From: Gammaproteobacteria bacterium
GTDB taxonomy: Bacteria; Pseudomonadota; Gammaproteobacteria; Pseudomonadales; Balneatricaceae
Direction of reading: 5' to 3'
NCBI GenBank assembly: GCA_030748435.1
Contig: JASMLZ010000022.1
Coordinates: forward strand, 1 to 64,000
DNA length: 64,000 nt
Below are positions 36,150-48,583 of this stretch, in pieces (within the stretch, counting starts at the first letter, position 1; every line of letters starts with the position of its first letter). The position numbers and the translations under genes were made by a program. The notes beneath the pieces are model-generated. The model was not told where the DNA came from. It worked only from the letters and a program-made list of their open reading frames with translations, and did not search any database.

Positions 36150-37313
36150 TTATTCTCCTCTTAGTCCATAAACGGGTTTGGTAGTATCCCATTGGTGACA
36201 GGTCGGGCATTGCCATTGCATAGTATTGCTGGCATAGCCACATTGTTTACACTGATAAGCCGGCTTGCTCTGCTCCAGAGCAACAGTTAATCCCTGCAAA
36301 GCCTCCAGAGATTCACGGGCGTGATCAGTGGCCCATTGCATATACAAATCGATCAGATAATTAAAGCCTCTGACCGATGGACGCTGGCGTAATTCTTGCG
36401 TAACAAAGGCCACAGCATCAACGTCGGATTGCTGACGCAATATGTCAGCCAAAGCTAGCATAACGCTGGTGCAGGGGTGATCCTGCATACAGGTATGCAG
36501 CCAGTTTTGCCATTCTTGTTGCTGACTGTCGGCCACATAACAGTGGGCCAGATCGGATAAAATCAGGGGTATCAGGCTGGGATCCTGCTGGCCTAGTTGA
36601 CGCAAAAAACGCCCACCCTTGTCGAAATTCTGCTGTTGCATAGCAATGGTTGCCTGAATCATGGCCACGCGCGGATTATCAGCCATTAACTTATGCCCTT
36701 GCACAAGATATTGTTGGGCCTGATCAAAGTGCCCTACATCCACTGCATCCTGAGCCAACTCACAGGCATAGTGAGATAAGCGGGCGGCCAGGTTAGGCAC
36801 ATTTTGCAAGTGGAAACGCTGGGCTATATCCAAGGCTTTTTGCCAATCCTTTTCGCGCTGATAAATATCCAGCAATAGTGTACCCCAAGCTTGTTTATCA
36901 GGGCTAAAACCAGCGCTTTCCAATAATAGCTGCTCAGCGCGATCCAGGAGCCCGGCTGTAACGAAATCATGGGCCAATTCAAGTTGTGCCTGGGCTAACT
37001 GCTGATGGGTCAAACCTTCCCGGTTGAGCAGGTTTTGATGAATATGAATGGCCTTGTCCACTTCACCTTTGCGGCGAAAAGCATTACCCAGGGCCAAATG
37101 GGTCGCCAAGTTGTGATTATTCACTTCCAGAGAGTCAATAAACAGATCCAAAGCCGCATCTGTTTCATGGTTAAGCAGGTAGTTTAGTCCGCGGTAGTAA
37201 TTTTCGTCAGCGATACTGGGCTGTTGCAATTGATGTTGATAGCGTCGCCCCAACCACCAGCCAATACCCACCGCTGCAACGAACAGTAACAGCAGCAACA
37301 GTCCATCCATCAT
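36150..37313 (-). CDS. lapB: Lipopolysaccharide assembly protein B (TPR, rubredoxin-type metal site)
   Basis: Inner-membrane adaptor that presents LpxC to FtsH and so tunes lipopolysaccharide synthesis. The 387 residues begin with a membrane anchor ([18 protein letters not shown]), followed by several TPR repeats from about residue 35 to 330, and end with a four-cysteine rubredoxin-like site (CKQCGYASN and CPTCHQWD). It overlaps lapA by four bases (ATGA). Confidence 0.94.
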   Translation of the reverse strand: MMDGLLLLLLFVAAVGIGWWLGRRYQHQLQQPSIADENYYRGLNYLLNHETDAALDLFIDSLEVNNHNLATHLALGNAFRRKGEVDKAIHIHQNLLNREGLTHQQLAQAQLELAHDFVTAGLLDRAEQLLLESAGFSPDKQAWGTLLLDIYQREKDWQKALDIAQRFHLQNVPNLAARLSHYACELAQDAVDVGHFDQAQQYLVQGHKLMADNPRVAMIQATIAMQQQNFDKGGRFLRQLGQQDPSLIPLILSDLAHCYVADSQQQEWQNWLHTCMQDHPCTSVMLALADILRQQSDVDAVAFVTQELRQRPSVRGFNYLIDLYMQWATDHARESLEALQGLTVALEQSKPAYQCKQCGYASNTMQWQCPTCHQWDTTKPVYGLRGE

Positions 37314-37597
37314 GGTTGCTTAACGACTCCCTGTGTCGCTTGCATGCGGTTCATCTGGCGCAGTAAACGACTATTACGGCGTTTATGAGTTTGGTTGATA
37401 AGGCCGTAGATCAAGCCACTAAGCAAAGCACCAAGGGTAAAACTGACCAGAATCCATAAAGCTATGCTCATAGGTGGGAGTTGATAAACCAACACATCCA
37501 AGGCCACGGGTGTACTATTGCGACTGCTGAATAGTACGCCCATAACCAAAGCGATCATGGCCACCAAAGTGAGCAACAAGACTTTTATAAATTTCAT
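37310..37597 (-). CDS. lapA: Lipopolysaccharide assembly protein A
   Basis: A 95-residue membrane protein with two helices (about 5-22 and 42-64) followed by a basic cytoplasmic segment (NQTHKRRNSRLLRQ), the DUF1049/YciS pattern. It is co-encoded with lapB and works with it in lipopolysaccharide regulation in E. coli. ATG 37597 is supported by an upstream GGAG. Confidence 0.9.
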   Translation of the reverse strand: MKFIKVLLLTLVAMIALVMGVLFSSRNSTPVALDVLVYQLPPMSIALWILVSFTLGALLSGLIYGLINQTHKRRNSRLLRQMNRMQATQGVVKQP

Positions 37598-37799
37598 CCA
37601 TTAATCTCCTCGGAGAGGGTCTGAACAATGCGGGTTTTTGTCTTTGCCAACAGCGCAACCAAGACCAAGGATCCAAGCCTGCTCGAATGCTCAACAGTAT
37701 AACCGAAAAGCACCCAGGCAAGCACCAAGCTTAGATAGAAATGGAAGGAACCACCTTGTCACTTAACAAGAGACAACATGGCCTGATGCCTCTGACTAC

Positions 37800-38087
37800 C
37801 TATTTGGTACTGGCATCTACCTGATCCCGAAGCTCCTTGCCCGGCTTAAAATGAGGCACACGTTTAGCCTCCAGGGCAACCGACTCTCCAGTCTTGGGAT
37901 TACGGCCAATACGTGGAGCACGATGATGCAGGCTAAAGCTGCCAAAACCGCGTATCTCTATCCGATTGCCGCCCTCCAGGGCTTCCGTCATATGTTCGAG
38001 TATGGATTTAACTGCCAACTCCACATCCCGTACTGGTAAATCGTGAAAACGATCTATCAGGTGCTCTATTAGCTCAGATTTGCGCAT
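37800..38087 (-). CDS. ihfB: Integration host factor subunit beta
   Basis: DNA-bending nucleoid protein that pairs with IHF-alpha. The 95 residues include the HU/IHF beta arm with [22 protein letters not shown] and the proline that intercalates in the minor groove. It follows rpsA by 12 bases and sits in the classical rpsA-ihfB order. The alpha subunit is not in this window. Confidence 0.97.
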   Translation of the reverse strand: MRKSELIEHLIDRFHDLPVRDVELAVKSILEHMTEALEGGNRIEIRGFGSFSLHHRAPRIGRNPKTGESVALEAKRVPHFKPGKELRDQVDASTK

Positions 38088-38099
38088 ATCATGGCCTAA

Positions 38100-39764
38100 T
38101 TATTTTTCTAGTTGTTCTTTAATCAGATCACCAATTGTGGCAGGACCCGCTGAGTCAACAGACTGAGTATTCAGTTGCTTTAACTGAGCACGCTGTGTCG
38201 CTGCCTCATGACCTCGGATTGATAAACTCACACTGCGAGCTTTTTTATCAATATTGGCCACATAAGCTGTAATCTGGTCACCTTCATTAAACTCAGACAA
38301 TGTCTGCTCATTACCCAGTTCACCGCGTTTCAAGAAACCGGTAACACTTGGTGCCACGGTAACCGCTAAGCCACCAGAAGTTACTTCGGTCACTGTTGCT
38401 GTCACCTCGCTACCCTTTTTATTGGCCTCGGCAAAGCTGCTGAATGGATCACCTACCATCTGTTTGATACCCAGAGCCACACGCTCTCGCTCCGTATCAA
38501 CAGACAGGATGACCGCTTCAATTTCTTCCCCTTTCTGATAATCCTGCAGCAAACCTTCATCACTGCGAGTCCAGTCGATGTCAGAAATATGCACCAAACC
38601 ATCAATGCCATCAGCCAAGCCGATAAATAAACCGAAATCTGTCTTGGAATTCAGTTTACCTGCAACCTTATCACCTTCAGCGTATTGCTTCGAGAAAGCC
38701 ACCCATGGACTTTCACTACACTGCTTCATGCCCAAGGATAAACGCCGCTTATCACTGTTCACATCCAGGATCATCACTTCAATTTCCTGACCCGAGTGAA
38801 CCATCTTGGAAGGATGCTGATTGCGTTTCATCCAGCTCATTTCCGAAGAGTGCACCAAACCTTCTATGCCATCCGCCACTCGAGCGAAACAACCATAATC
38901 GGTTACCGTAGTGACCGTTGCTGGCAAACGATCGCCCACGGCATAAGAGCCAATAAAGCTACTCCATGGGTCCTCATGCAATTGTTTATGCCCCAGAGAT
39001 ACGCGTTGCTTTTCTTCGTCAAATTTGAGCACTTTAACGTCAATCTCTTGACCAACTTTAAGCATTTCGCTGGGATGTTTAATGCGTCGCCAGGCAATAT
39101 CAGTGATATGTAACAGGCCATCCAAACCGCCCAGATCAATAAATGCACCATAGTCAGTAAGATTTTTAACAAAGCCCTTCACGACGGCGCCTTCTTCTAG
39201 GCTAGACAGAATCTCTTCACGCTGGGCCTTATTGGCTTCATCCAGCAGAGCCCGACGCGATACCACAACATTGTTGCGTTCCACATCCAGCTTGATAATC
39301 TTGAATTGCAGGTCTTGACCTTCCAGATGAGAGGTGTCCTGTAAAGGACGAGTGTCGATCAAGGAGCCTGGCAAGAAAGCCCGCACACCACTAAGTTCGA
39401 CATTGAAACCACCCTTGACACGGGCAGTGATAACACCCGTGACGGGCTCTTCTGCCTGCTGTAGTTGTTCGAGCTGCTGCCAGCGTTCCAGCTGTTTTGC
39501 CCGCTCACGGGAAATCTGCGTAGATCCTAAGCCATCTTCCACTTCCTGCAGTGCTACCTGTACCAAGTCACCAATCGCAACTTCCAGTTCACCGTTAATA
39601 TTAACAAACTGGCTACGCGGTACCACACCTTCGGATTTAAGGCCAACGTTAACAGTGACAACTTCACTGTCAATATTAATTACCTCTCCGGTAATTAAGG
39701 CCCCTTTTTTCATCTCTACCTGTTGTAAGCTTTCTTCAAACAGGTCAGCAAAACTTTCGCCCAT
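38100..39764 (-). CDS. rpsA: 30S ribosomal protein S1
   Basis: RNA-binding ribosomal protein that helps load structured mRNAs. Six S1 domains are visible; typical blocks are GAFIDLGGLDGLLHITDI, CFARVADGIEGLVHSSEM and LFIGLADGIDGLVHISDI. I start at ATG 39764 (MGESFADLFEES), equivalent to the E. coli start, rather than the TTG six bases upstream. At 554 residues the length is normal. The 105-base leader after cmk probably has its own promoter, since S1 needs high expression. Confidence 0.97.
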   Translation of the reverse strand: MGESFADLFEESLQQVEMKKGALITGEVINIDSEVVTVNVGLKSEGVVPRSQFVNINGELEVAIGDLVQVALQEVEDGLGSTQISRERAKQLERWQQLEQLQQAEEPVTGVITARVKGGFNVELSGVRAFLPGSLIDTRPLQDTSHLEGQDLQFKIIKLDVERNNVVVSRRALLDEANKAQREEILSSLEEGAVVKGFVKNLTDYGAFIDLGGLDGLLHITDIAWRRIKHPSEMLKVGQEIDVKVLKFDEEKQRVSLGHKQLHEDPWSSFIGSYAVGDRLPATVTTVTDYGCFARVADGIEGLVHSSEMSWMKRNQHPSKMVHSGQEIEVMILDVNSDKRRLSLGMKQCSESPWVAFSKQYAEGDKVAGKLNSKTDFGLFIGLADGIDGLVHISDIDWTRSDEGLLQDYQKGEEIEAVILSVDTERERVALGIKQMVGDPFSSFAEANKKGSEVTATVTEVTSGGLAVTVAPSVTGFLKRGELGNEQTLSEFNEGDQITAYVANIDKKARSVSLSIRGHEAATQRAQLKQLNTQSVDSAGPATIGDLIKEQLEK

Positions 39765-39869
39765 GCTCAAACTCTTTTGGATACTCTAGCTGCGCATGGC
39801 CGATATAGCGGCATCCCCAACACTGGTGAGCACCTCTATCCAATGGTTAATCAAAAGAAAACCGTATAA

Positions 39870-40544
39870 TTACAGCCCCCTATTCCGTATCAAAGTCATA
39901 ACCTTATGCTCCACTTCAGCAATACTCATATGAGTGCAATCAAGCAACACAGCATCAACAGCAGGCCTAAGCGGCGCGACTGTTCGATTCTGATCACGAT
40001 CGTCGCGCTGCTTAATATCAACTAAGATATCTGCGAGACTAGCATCCAATCCCTTGCTTTTCAACTGTTTATAACGTCTGTTAGCACGTTCTTCAGCACT
40101 AGCAGTCAAAAAAATCTTAATACAGGCCTGTGGAAAGATCACGGTACCCATATCACGACCATCAGCAACCAGACCCGGAATTTCAGCAAAAGCCCGCTGA
40201 CGCGCCTCTAAAGCGCGCCGCACCAGGGTTAAACCAGCCACCCGTGAGGCATTCATGCCAACCGCTTCGGTACGAATGGACAAGCTGACGTCTTCACCTT
40301 CCAGTACTACCTTATCAGCGTCAGCAGAGGTTAAGAACTGCACGTCCAAATGGGCAGCAATATCCGCCAGAGCACGCTCATTTTCCATACTCACGCCATG
40401 ATGTTCTGCGGCCAGAGCAACTAAACGGTATAAAGCGCCACTATCCAACAGGTGGTAACCCATGCGCTGGGCCAATAGTTTGCACAGGGTTCCCTTACCG
40501 GAACCGCTGGGGCCATCAATAGCAATAACTGGGGGCTTGCTCAC
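39870..40544 (-). CDS. cmk: Cytidylate kinase
   Basis: Phosphorylates CMP and dCMP. The 224 residues contain P-loop [12 protein letters not shown], the CMP-binding insert and the segment [14 protein letters not shown]. The start is GTG 40544; the nearest ATG upstream is out of frame. It lies 17 bases after the tyrA-aroA gene, a conserved arrangement in gammaproteobacteria. Confidence 0.96.
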   Translation of the reverse strand: MSKPPVIAIDGPSGSGKGTLCKLLAQRMGYHLLDSGALYRLVALAAEHHGVSMENERALADIAAHLDVQFLTSADADKVVLEGEDVSLSIRTEAVGMNASRVAGLTLVRRALEARQRAFAEIPGLVADGRDMGTVIFPQACIKIFLTASAEERANRRYKQLKSKGLDASLADILVDIKQRDDRDQNRTVAPLRPAVDAVLLDCTHMSIAEVEHKVMTLIRNRGL

Positions 40545-40561
40545 AGCATTTATTCCTCTAT

Positions 40562-42784
40562 TTATTCTTCTATTGCGCTGACTTGCATACCCACCTTGTC
40601 AGCCAGGCTAACAAAGCCCGGAAAAGAAGTGGCAACATGAGCACAATCCAAGACTTTAATGGGCGCAGCGGCACGTAAACCGGCAATGGTAAAGGACATG
40701 GCAATACGATGATCGTGATGGGTGATAATTTCACCACCACCAAACACCACATCATTACCACCTTTGCCGACAATCACAGCACCATCTGCAGTGCCAGTGA
40801 TATCAATACCCAAAATTTGCAAACCATCCACCATGGATTGAATACGATCACTTTCTTTGACCCGCAGCTCTTCGGCACCAGTAACGGTGGTAGTACCTTC
40901 AGCACAAGCGGCCGCTACCATCAGTGCTGGAAATTCATCTATGCCCAAGGCAACTTGCTCTTCGGGCACCACAATGCCGGTTAACGGCGCATAACGAATA
41001 TGCAAGTCAGCAACGGGTTCACCACCAACATCACGTCTATTGAGTACTTGCAAATCTGCACCCATCAAACGCAAAATATTGATCACCCCAATACGTGTTG
41101 GATTCATTCCCACATGTTCAATCACCAGATCAGAGTCTGGCGTGATGGCCGCAGCCACCAAAAAGAAGGTAGCTGAAGAAATATCCGATGGCACATCAAT
41201 ATCAGCGGCCTGTAAGCGGCCGCCACCTTGCAGGCTGCGACTGGGGCCATCACTCTCGACGGCATAACCAAAGCCCTGCAGCATGCGCTCCGTATGATCC
41301 CGAGTTGGTGCCGGTTCGGTGACACGAGTTTGACCTGTAGCATATAAACCCGCCAACAAGACACATGATTTCACTTGTGCACTGGCCATGGGTAATGGGT
41401 AATCAATGCCGGTCAATTTTTGGCCACCGGTTATTTTCAGAGGGGGTGTACCACCCTCTGCTGTTACCACCTTGGCACCCATTGCCTGTAATGGCTTGGC
41501 CACACGTAACATGGGCCGTCCATTAAGCGACACATCGCCTGTCAGCTCAACATCAAACTGCTGGCCAGCCAAAAGGCCAGACAACAAACGGATAGTGGTT
41601 CCGGAGTTGCCCACATATAAAGGCCCTGGTGGCGCCTGTAAACCATGCAGACCCACACCATGGACTGTGACCTTACCATCTACAGGGCCTTCAATAACCA
41701 CACCCATATCGCGAAAAGCCTGTAAGGTTGCTAACGCATCTTCACCTTCCAGAAAACCACTGATATGGGTTGTCCCCTCGGCCAATGCACCCAGCATGAT
41801 AGAGCGATGAGAAATAGATTTATCGCCAGGTACGCGAATACGTCCGCGCACCTGACCTCCAGGTGTTACGTCAAAATGAGTCTTGGTAGTCATAGTTCCA
41901 GTGTAGGCCGTGCCCGCTAGTAATTTTTCAAAATGATGTCTGGCTACTCGTGCCCGGGTCATGATGCCGAGCATGGTATTGCTATCGCTGGTGGCAATCG
42001 CTTGACGCATAACCTGCAGGCCAGCGGTAAACTGATCCAGGGTTTTCAGGCAGGCTTCACGATTGCTGACAAACACATCATGCCACATGGTAGGATCACT
42101 GCCAGAAACACGGGTAAAATCACGAAAGCCGCCAGCCGCATAGCGAAAAATATCTTTATTTTCTGCATCCGAAGCCAGGGTATCGACCAGCGAAAAAGCC
42201 AAAATATGCGGTAAGTGGCTAGTTGCCGCCAGCACCATATCATGACGCGACACGTCCATAGTAAGAATTTCACTACCAACACCACGCCACATTGCAGCCA
42301 ATACCTCTATGGCCTCAGGACTGCTTTCCGGTAAAGGGGTGATAATAAATTTGTGATCGACAAACAGGTCTCTTTGTACGGCCCCAATACCACTGCGCTC
42401 AGAACCCGCAATCGGGTGGCCCGGCACAAAGCCACCTGGCGGTTTACCAAACACCTCATAGGCGGTGGCAACGATATTGCCCTTAACACTACCAACGTCC
42501 GTCAACAGGGTATGCTGGTTGAGATGCGGGGCGATTTGGCCAATCAGTGCCGCAATAGCTTGTACCGGCACTGCCAAAACCACGACATCCGCATCGCTAA
42601 CAGCTTGCTGCAAATCGTTAACGCCAAGCTCAATGATACCTTGCTCTACAGCCTGAGCCATACTCTGCTTATCGGCATCATAACCCCATACCTGATGCCT
42701 GCCTACAGCACGTAAGGCAGCAGCTAGAGAACCACCAATCAACCCAAGGCCAACAACTAATACTTTTTCACTGGTAAACTTCAT
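40562..42784 (-). CDS. aroA: Fused prephenate dehydrogenase / EPSP synthase (TyrA-AroA)
   Basis: A 740-residue bifunctional enzyme of aromatic amino acid synthesis. The N-terminal half (about 1-290) is prephenate dehydrogenase with NAD-binding [16 protein letters not shown]. The C-terminal half (about 305-740) is 3-phosphoshikimate 1-carboxyvinyltransferase with [35 protein letters not shown] and LRVKESDRI. The same fusion is known in Pseudomonas and relatives. In those genomes hisC lies between this gene and pheA; here the gap is six bases. Confidence 0.96.
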   Translation of the reverse strand: MKFTSEKVLVVGLGLIGGSLAAALRAVGRHQVWGYDADKQSMAQAVEQGIIELGVNDLQQAVSDADVVVLAVPVQAIAALIGQIAPHLNQHTLLTDVGSVKGNIVATAYEVFGKPPGGFVPGHPIAGSERSGIGAVQRDLFVDHKFIITPLPESSPEAIEVLAAMWRGVGSEILTMDVSRHDMVLAATSHLPHILAFSLVDTLASDAENKDIFRYAAGGFRDFTRVSGSDPTMWHDVFVSNREACLKTLDQFTAGLQVMRQAIATSDSNTMLGIMTRARVARHHFEKLLAGTAYTGTMTTKTHFDVTPGGQVRGRIRVPGDKSISHRSIMLGALAEGTTHISGFLEGEDALATLQAFRDMGVVIEGPVDGKVTVHGVGLHGLQAPPGPLYVGNSGTTIRLLSGLLAGQQFDVELTGDVSLNGRPMLRVAKPLQAMGAKVVTAEGGTPPLKITGGQKLTGIDYPLPMASAQVKSCVLLAGLYATGQTRVTEPAPTRDHTERMLQGFGYAVESDGPSRSLQGGGRLQAADIDVPSDISSATFFLVAAAITPDSDLVIEHVGMNPTRIGVINILRLMGADLQVLNRRDVGGEPVADLHIRYAPLTGIVVPEEQVALGIDEFPALMVAAACAEGTTTVTGAEELRVKESDRIQSMVDGLQILGIDITGTADGAVIVGKGGNDVVFGGGEIITHHDHRIAMSFTIAGLRAAAPIKVLDCAHVATSFPGFVSLADKVGMQVSAIEE

Positions 42785-42790
42785 TTTTAA

Positions 42791-43912
42791 CTACAACACC
42801 GCCTGTGGATAGGACCCCAGAATACGCAATTCTGCCACCTCGCTATCCAGATCTGCCAGTACAGCCTTCACCTTGGCATCATCCAGATGTCCCTCGAAGT
42901 CGATATAGAAAACATAGCCCCATAGGCCGGCCCCAGATGGACGTGATTCAATGCTGGTCATACTGACATTATGGCGCTGGAAAGGTTCCAGAATATGATA
43001 AAGTGCGCCAGACTTGTTGCGTGCCAAGACCAAAACAGAGGTCTTATCCTGACCACTTGTGGGCACACTATTATGACCAATAATCAGGAATCTGGTAGTA
43101 TTATCTGGCTGATCTTCAATATTGGCATGGGCAATATCCAAATCATACAGATCGGCAGCCAGAGTACCCGCGATGGCGGCAACCGTGCCGCAATCCTTAT
43201 CGGCTTCGGCAACGCGGCGGGCAGCCTCAGCATTACTACTGACCGCAAAGCGCTCGACTTTGGATAAATGGGTATCCAGCCAGGTACGACACTGAGCTAA
43301 AGATTGCTGATGGGAATATATACGTTCGATTTTACTGACATCAGTACCTTCTTTTATCAGCAGGTTCTGATGCACTCGCATTTCCACTTCACCACAAATC
43401 ACCAGATTGGATTGCCGAAAACTATCCAGAGTATGATTAACCATACCTTCCGATGAATTTTCGATAGGCACTACGCCATAGTTAGCGGATTTGGCTTCGA
43501 CTTCACGGAATACCTCATCTATAGAACCCATGGGCAGGGTAATGACCGAATGACCAAAATGCTTGAGAGCAGCTGACTGGGTAAAGGTGCCTTGAGGGCC
43601 TAAAAAAGCCACTTGCAATGGCTTTTCATGAGCTAAACAGGCTGACATCACCTCACGAAACAGGCGCGCCATCTCCTCATTATCCAAGGGACCGGTATTA
43701 CGTTCCATCACCTGACGCAATACCTGAGCCTCACGTTCAGGACGATAGAACACAGCGTTTTCCATACCCTGATGGGTCTGTTTCACTTCTGCCACACGTT
43801 GGGCACAAGCTGCTCGCTGATTGATCAGACTTTGAATCTGTTGATCAATATTGTCAATTTCATCACGTAACAGACCCAGTTGCTGCTCTTGACTCATACC
43901 AGTCTTCGACAT
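42791..43912 (-). CDS. pheA: Bifunctional chorismate mutase / prephenate dehydratase
   Basis: Makes phenylpyruvate from chorismate. Three parts are visible in 373 residues: chorismate mutase (about 10-90), prephenate dehydratase (about 100-280, with ENSSEGMVNHTLD and the TRF motif in DNTTRFLII), and a C-terminal ACT regulatory domain (GALYHILEPFQRHNVSMTSIESRPS) that binds phenylalanine. ATG 43912 follows the serC stop by one base with CTGGAG upstream; an in-frame TTG inside serC is rejected. Confidence 0.96.
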   Translation of the reverse strand: MSKTGMSQEQQLGLLRDEIDNIDQQIQSLINQRAACAQRVAEVKQTHQGMENAVFYRPEREAQVLRQVMERNTGPLDNEEMARLFREVMSACLAHEKPLQVAFLGPQGTFTQSAALKHFGHSVITLPMGSIDEVFREVEAKSANYGVVPIENSSEGMVNHTLDSFRQSNLVICGEVEMRVHQNLLIKEGTDVSKIERIYSHQQSLAQCRTWLDTHLSKVERFAVSSNAEAARRVAEADKDCGTVAAIAGTLAADLYDLDIAHANIEDQPDNTTRFLIIGHNSVPTSGQDKTSVLVLARNKSGALYHILEPFQRHNVSMTSIESRPSGAGLWGYVFYIDFEGHLDDAKVKAVLADLDSEVAELRILGSYPQAVL

Positions 43913-43913
43913 A

Positions 43914-45002
43914 CTAACTCCAGTGCTGGTGCTCAAAATCCTGCATAAAACCGATTAAAGCCTCCACCGAGGCCATAGGTACAGCATTGTATATACTGGC
44001 ACGCATACCACCCACACTGCGATGTCCCTTAAGGTTAAGCAGGCAGTTGGCTTCAGCTTGTTGTAGAAACAGGCTGTTCAAGGCTTCGTCAGCCAGCGTA
44101 AAGGTCACGTTCATAAGCGAACGATTGGCCTTATTGACGTTATTAACATATAGGCTACTGCTATCGATAGCGGCATACAAAGCCGCTGCTTTGGCACGGT
44201 TTATGGCCCCTATATTGGCCAAACCACCTTGCTCCAAGAGCCACTCAAATACCAAAGCTGCCAGATACCAGGAAAAGGTAGGTGGTGTATTTAACATAGA
44301 GTCGTTTTGCCATTGCTGCTGGTAATTAAATACCCCAGGCGTATCAAACCGCGCTTTACCCAGTAGATCGTCCCGCACAATCAACAGGGTAATCCCTGCC
44401 GGACCGATATTTTTTTGGGCACCGGCATAAATCATACCAAACTGGCTCACATCAACAGGTTCAGACAGGATTACTGAAGACATATCAGCTACCAGTGGCA
44501 CATCCCCCGTCTCTGGCACAAAGTCAAAGGCCAGTCCACCAATAGTCTCATTGGGGCAATAGTGCACATAGGCGCTATCAGGATCGATCTGCAAGTCAGA
44601 CTGTTGTGGCACACTCAAGTAATTCTGCTGCTTGCTGGAGCCAATAATATTGGCGCGGCCATAGGGCGCCATCGCCTTAATCGCTTTAGTAGACCAAATA
44701 CCTGTATCAATATAATCAGCCTGGGCTTTGCCTGCCAACAGATTCATCGGCAGAAGCGAGAACTGTGCCGTGGCACCGCCCTGCATAAAAATAACCTTAT
44801 AATTGTCGGGAATTTTCAGCAACTGACGCAAGTTGGCTTCGGCCTGACCCACTAAGTCCATAAACGACTGATGGCGATGACTCATTTCCATCACCGACAC
44901 GCCCCGCTGCTGCCAATCTAGCATCTCTCCTTGGGCGCGCTGTAAAACACTGGCAGGTAAAGCCGCAGGGCCAGCACAAAAATTATGTGCTCGATTACTC
45001 AT
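43914..45002 (-). CDS. serC: Phosphoserine aminotransferase
   Basis: PLP enzyme of serine synthesis (and pyridoxal phosphate synthesis). The 362 residues carry [14 protein letters not shown] at the start, the PLP lysine in [12 protein letters not shown], and the C-terminal [18 protein letters not shown] 45002 overlaps the gyrA stop by eight bases, which suggests coupled translation. Same order as in Pseudomonas. Confidence 0.97.
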   Translation of the reverse strand: MSNRAHNFCAGPAALPASVLQRAQGEMLDWQQRGVSVMEMSHRHQSFMDLVGQAEANLRQLLKIPDNYKVIFMQGGATAQFSLLPMNLLAGKAQADYIDTGIWSTKAIKAMAPYGRANIIGSSKQQNYLSVPQQSDLQIDPDSAYVHYCPNETIGGLAFDFVPETGDVPLVADMSSVILSEPVDVSQFGMIYAGAQKNIGPAGITLLIVRDDLLGKARFDTPGVFNYQQQWQNDSMLNTPPTFSWYLAALVFEWLLEQGGLANIGAINRAKAAALYAAIDSSSLYVNNVNKANRSLMNVTFTLADEALNSLFLQQAEANCLLNLKGHRSVGGMRASIYNAVPMASVEALIGFMQDFEHQHWS

Positions 45003-47652
45003 TATCACTGTCCTCTGCATCTACCGCAGCGGATTCAACCTCTTGCTCTACTTGAGTTGGCATGGCTGACTCAGCGCCTTCTTCAGTGCCGTCTGGCAGG
45101 CCTTCATCTTCATTACCTACAGACTCAGCTACCCGTGCCACCTGCACCAGCTTTTCACCTTCTTGTACCTTAATCAGGGTTACACCCTGAGTATTTCGAC
45201 CCAGTATAGACACTTCATCGGTGCGTGTGCGCACCAAAGTACCCTGATCACTGATCAAAATAGCTTCGTCACCTGCAAATACTTGCACCGCTCCTACCAA
45301 AGCACCGTTACGTTCAGACATTTGCATGGAAATCACACCCTTGCCACCACGTCCGCGTATGGGATAGTCTTCCACCCGGCTCTGCTTGCCGTAGCCATGC
45401 TCACTGGCATTGAGGATATGACCATCCTCCTGGGGCATAATCAAACTAATGACTTTCGCTTCAGGTGCCAAACGAATACCACGCACACCACGTGCTGTGC
45501 GCCCCATAGAACGCACGTCATCCTCATCAAAACGCACTGCCAAACCATTACTCGCAAACAACATAATATGCTGCGAGCCATCGGTTACTGTGGCGCCGAT
45601 CAAGGTATCACCTTCGTCTAGACCCAAGGCAATCAAACCACTAGTTCGTGGGCGGGCAAAAGCAGTCAAAGGTGTTTTCTTGACCGTACCGCGCTCAGTG
45701 GCCATAAAGATATAGTGGCCTTCCATATAACCACCTTCTGGCAATGGCAAAATGGTGGTTAAACGTTCGCCCTCCTCCAGTGGCAGGATATTCACAATGG
45801 GGCGACCACGAGCAGTACGAGAGGCCTGAGGTATTTCAAACACGCGCAGCCAATAAACTTTACCACGGTTGCTAAAGCACAGGATCGTGTCGTGAGACGA
45901 GGTCACCATCAGATGTTCAACAAAATCCTCTTCTTTTACCGCCGTCGCTGCTTTACCACGACCACCACGACGCTGAGCCTGATAATCACTAACAGGCTGA
46001 GTCTTGGCATAACCACCGTGAGAAATAGTCACCACCAGATCTTCTTCTGGAATCAAGTCTGCTACCGTCAGATCCTGACGTGAAGCCACAATCTCAGAGC
46101 GACGCTGATCACCAAACTGTTCCAGCACTTCAGCCATTTCCTCACGAATAACATCCATTAAGCGGTCGGCTGAACCCAAAATCTCCAACAGTTCGGCAAT
46201 GCGCTCCAATAATTCCTGATATTCGGCTACCAGCTTATCTTGTTCCAAGCCAGTCAGACGATGCAAACGCAATTCCAAAATAGCTTGCGCCTGCGCCTCG
46301 GATAGTTGGTAGTGCCCATCATGAATACCACATTCGGCAGGCAAATCATCAGGCCGACAGGCATCATTGCCTGCCTTATCCAACATGGCCAGTACCGCAC
46401 CTGCCTCCCAAGTCTGGGCCAGCAGTTTCTGTCTGGCCTCGGCCGCATTAGGAGAGGTCTTAATGGTTTCGATAATGGCGTCAATATTGGCCAAGGCAAC
46501 AGTGAGACCTTCCAGCACATGTCCACGAGTGCGAGCTTTACGCAGTTCAAACAAAGTACGACGCGTCACCACTTCACGCCGATGACGAACAAAGGCTTCC
46601 AGCATTTGCTTCAGGTTCAGCGTCTTGGGCTGACCATCCACCAAAGCCACCACATTGATGCCAAATACATTTTCCAGCTGGGTTTGGGCATACAGATTAT
46701 TGACCACCACATCTGGCACTTCACCGCGGCGCAACTCAATCACCACACGCAGGCCATCCTTATCGGACTCGTCGCGTAATTCAGTGATACCTTCGATTTT
46801 CTTTTCTTTTACCAGTTCAGCAATTTTTTCTATCAGCCGCGCCTTATTGACCTGATAGGGTAGCTCCGTAACAATGATCGACGGTTTGCCGTTTTTCGGG
46901 TCTTCCTCGACATGATGGCGGGCACGCAAGTAAATGCGGCCGCGACCAGTACGATAAGCCTGCACAATGCCGGCTCGACCATTGATAATGGCCGCCGTAG
47001 GAAAGTCCGGGCCGGGGATATGCTCCATCAGCTCATCAACTTCGATATCCGGATTATCGATCAGAGCCAAACACCCACTAATAACCTCGTTGAGATTATG
47101 GGGAGGAATATTGGTGGCCATACCAACGGCAATACCAGAAGAGCCATTAACCAGTAAGTTGGGGATGCGAGTAGGCAACACCTCAGGGATCATCTCTGTG
47201 CCATCATAGTTGGGCACATAATCAACCGTGTCTTTTTCCAGATCAGCCAGTAGGTCATGGGACAGCCGATCCATGCGGATTTCGGTATAACGCATGGCTG
47301 CTGCCGAATCTCCGTCAATAGAACCAAAGTTACCCTGACCGTCTACCAAGGTATAGCGCATGGAAAATGGCTGTGCCATACGTACGATAGTTTCGTATAC
47401 AGCGGAATCACCATGGGGATGATATTTACCAATAACATCACCCACCACACGGGCAGATTTCTTATAGGCTTTATTCCAATCGTTGTTAAGTTCGTGCATG
47501 GCAAACAGCACACGACGGTGTACCGGCTTAAGACCATCGCGCACATCAGGCAATGCACGCCCAACTATCACACTCATGGCGTAATCCAAATAGGATTGCT
47601 TCAGCTCATCTTCGATATTAATGGGTGAGATTTCTTTAGCTATTTCATTCAT
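44995..47652 (-). CDS. gyrA: DNA gyrase subunit A
   Basis: Type II topoisomerase subunit that cuts and rejoins DNA. The 885 residues contain the winged-helix CAP region with the catalytic tyrosine in [10 protein letters not shown], the coiled-coil gate, and a C-terminal beta-pinwheel of blades ending in an acidic tail. The quinolone region reads [13 protein letters not shown], so positions equivalent to E. coli 83 and 87 are Ser and Glu. ATG 47652 gives the family N-terminus; an in-frame TTG upstream would add 19 residues without support. Confidence 0.97.
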   Translation of the reverse strand: MNEIAKEISPINIEDELKQSYLDYAMSVIVGRALPDVRDGLKPVHRRVLFAMHELNNDWNKAYKKSARVVGDVIGKYHPHGDSAVYETIVRMAQPFSMRYTLVDGQGNFGSIDGDSAAAMRYTEIRMDRLSHDLLADLEKDTVDYVPNYDGTEMIPEVLPTRIPNLLVNGSSGIAVGMATNIPPHNLNEVISGCLALIDNPDIEVDELMEHIPGPDFPTAAIINGRAGIVQAYRTGRGRIYLRARHHVEEDPKNGKPSIIVTELPYQVNKARLIEKIAELVKEKKIEGITELRDESDKDGLRVVIELRRGEVPDVVVNNLYAQTQLENVFGINVVALVDGQPKTLNLKQMLEAFVRHRREVVTRRTLFELRKARTRGHVLEGLTVALANIDAIIETIKTSPNAAEARQKLLAQTWEAGAVLAMLDKAGNDACRPDDLPAECGIHDGHYQLSEAQAQAILELRLHRLTGLEQDKLVAEYQELLERIAELLEILGSADRLMDVIREEMAEVLEQFGDQRRSEIVASRQDLTVADLIPEEDLVVTISHGGYAKTQPVSDYQAQRRGGRGKAATAVKEEDFVEHLMVTSSHDTILCFSNRGKVYWLRVFEIPQASRTARGRPIVNILPLEEGERLTTILPLPEGGYMEGHYIFMATERGTVKKTPLTAFARPRTSGLIALGLDEGDTLIGATVTDGSQHIMLFASNGLAVRFDEDDVRSMGRTARGVRGIRLAPEAKVISLIMPQEDGHILNASEHGYGKQSRVEDYPIRGRGGKGVISMQMSERNGALVGAVQVFAGDEAILISDQGTLVRTRTDEVSILGRNTQGVTLIKVQEGEKLVQVARVAESVGNEDEGLPDGTEEGAESAMPTQVEQEVESAAVDAEDSDNE

Positions 47653-47745
47653 AACTAAACGAATTTCCTTGTCCGTATGGCTCTCTTTGGAAAGCCGGCG
47701 TTGGGTCAATTAGCCCGCCTGTTTTGGCAAGCCACAAAAACGTCA

Positions 47746-47754
47746 ATGATAGCA
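47746..47754 (-). promoter_or_regulatory. Candidate extended -10 promoter of gyrA
   Basis: Read on the minus strand, TGCTATCAT is an extended -10 element lying about 95 bases upstream of the gyrA ATG. The matching -35 region is poor, as is common for extended -10 promoters. Confidence 0.4.
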
Positions 47755-47872
47755 CAACTGCTCCCCCAGACCTAATTTTCGACAGCGTAAAAAGCCCTCG
47801 GTAAAGGTGCCTTAAGGCGATGAAACAGTTATACTTGAACATCCCTGAAACAAGACCAAGATGCGGCCCTAT

Positions 47873-48583
47873 ATGAACAATGTTGATCAAGCAGAAATCG
47901 CCAAGTTTGAAGCCCTGGCTAATCGCTGGTGGGACCGGGAAAGTGAATTTAAACCTCTGCACGATATCAACCCATTGCGTATCGGTTGGATTGATGAACG
48001 CGCACCACTGCACGGTAAAAAAGTGGCCGACATCGGCTGTGGCGGTGGCATTGTCGCTGAAGCAATGGCACAGCGCGGGGCGACGGTTACCGGTATTGAT
48101 ATGGGTGAAGCACCACTTAAAGTTGCCCAGCTACATGCTCTGGAAGCGGGTGTCGATATTGACTATCGGCAAATCACCGCTGAGCAACTAGCCGAAGAGG
48201 AAGCCGGACAATATGATATTGTCACCTGTCTGGAAATGCTTGAGCATGTACCCGATCCCAGTTTGGTTATCAGCGCCTGTGCCAAGTTATTAAAACCGGG
48301 TGGGCAAGTATTCTTCTCCACCATTAACCGCAATCCAAAATCCTACCTGTTTGCCATTATTGGGGCCGAATACCTGCTCAAAATGCTACCCAAGGGCACC
48401 CATGAACATAGCAAATTTATTAAACCCTCAGAACTGCATGACTATATGCGTCAAGCAGATCTGCAAAGCCATGCTATGACCGGCATGCTCTACAACCCCA
48501 TCACCAAGGCCTACAAACTGCATCCCACCGACGTGGATGTCAACTATCTGGTACATGCCAGTAAACCCGTTGCCAACAACTGA
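47873..48583 (+). CDS. ubiG: Ubiquinone biosynthesis O-methyltransferase UbiG
   Basis: SAM-dependent enzyme for both O-methylations in ubiquinone synthesis. SAM motif I is [16 protein letters not shown], and the family start [20 protein letters not shown] is present. I take ATG 47873 (236 residues) over ATG 47861, by analogy with relatives that start directly at this segment. In Pseudomonas mupP lies between ubiG and yciK; here yciK follows after 22 bases. Confidence 0.96.
   Translation: MNNVDQAEIAKFEALANRWWDRESEFKPLHDINPLRIGWIDERAPLHGKKVADIGCGGGIVAEAMAQRGATVTGIDMGEAPLKVAQLHALEAGVDIDYRQITAEQLAEEEAGQYDIVTCLEMLEHVPDPSLVISACAKLLKPGGQVFFSTINRNPKSYLFAIIGAEYLLKMLPKGTHEHSKFIKPSELHDYMRQADLQSHAMTGMLYNPITKAYKLHPTDVDVNYLVHASKPVANN

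Noticed and set aside
40562-42784. Whether the tyrA-aroA fusion is a novelty
   Set aside because: The same fusion is established in Pseudomonas and relatives, and both domains are intact.
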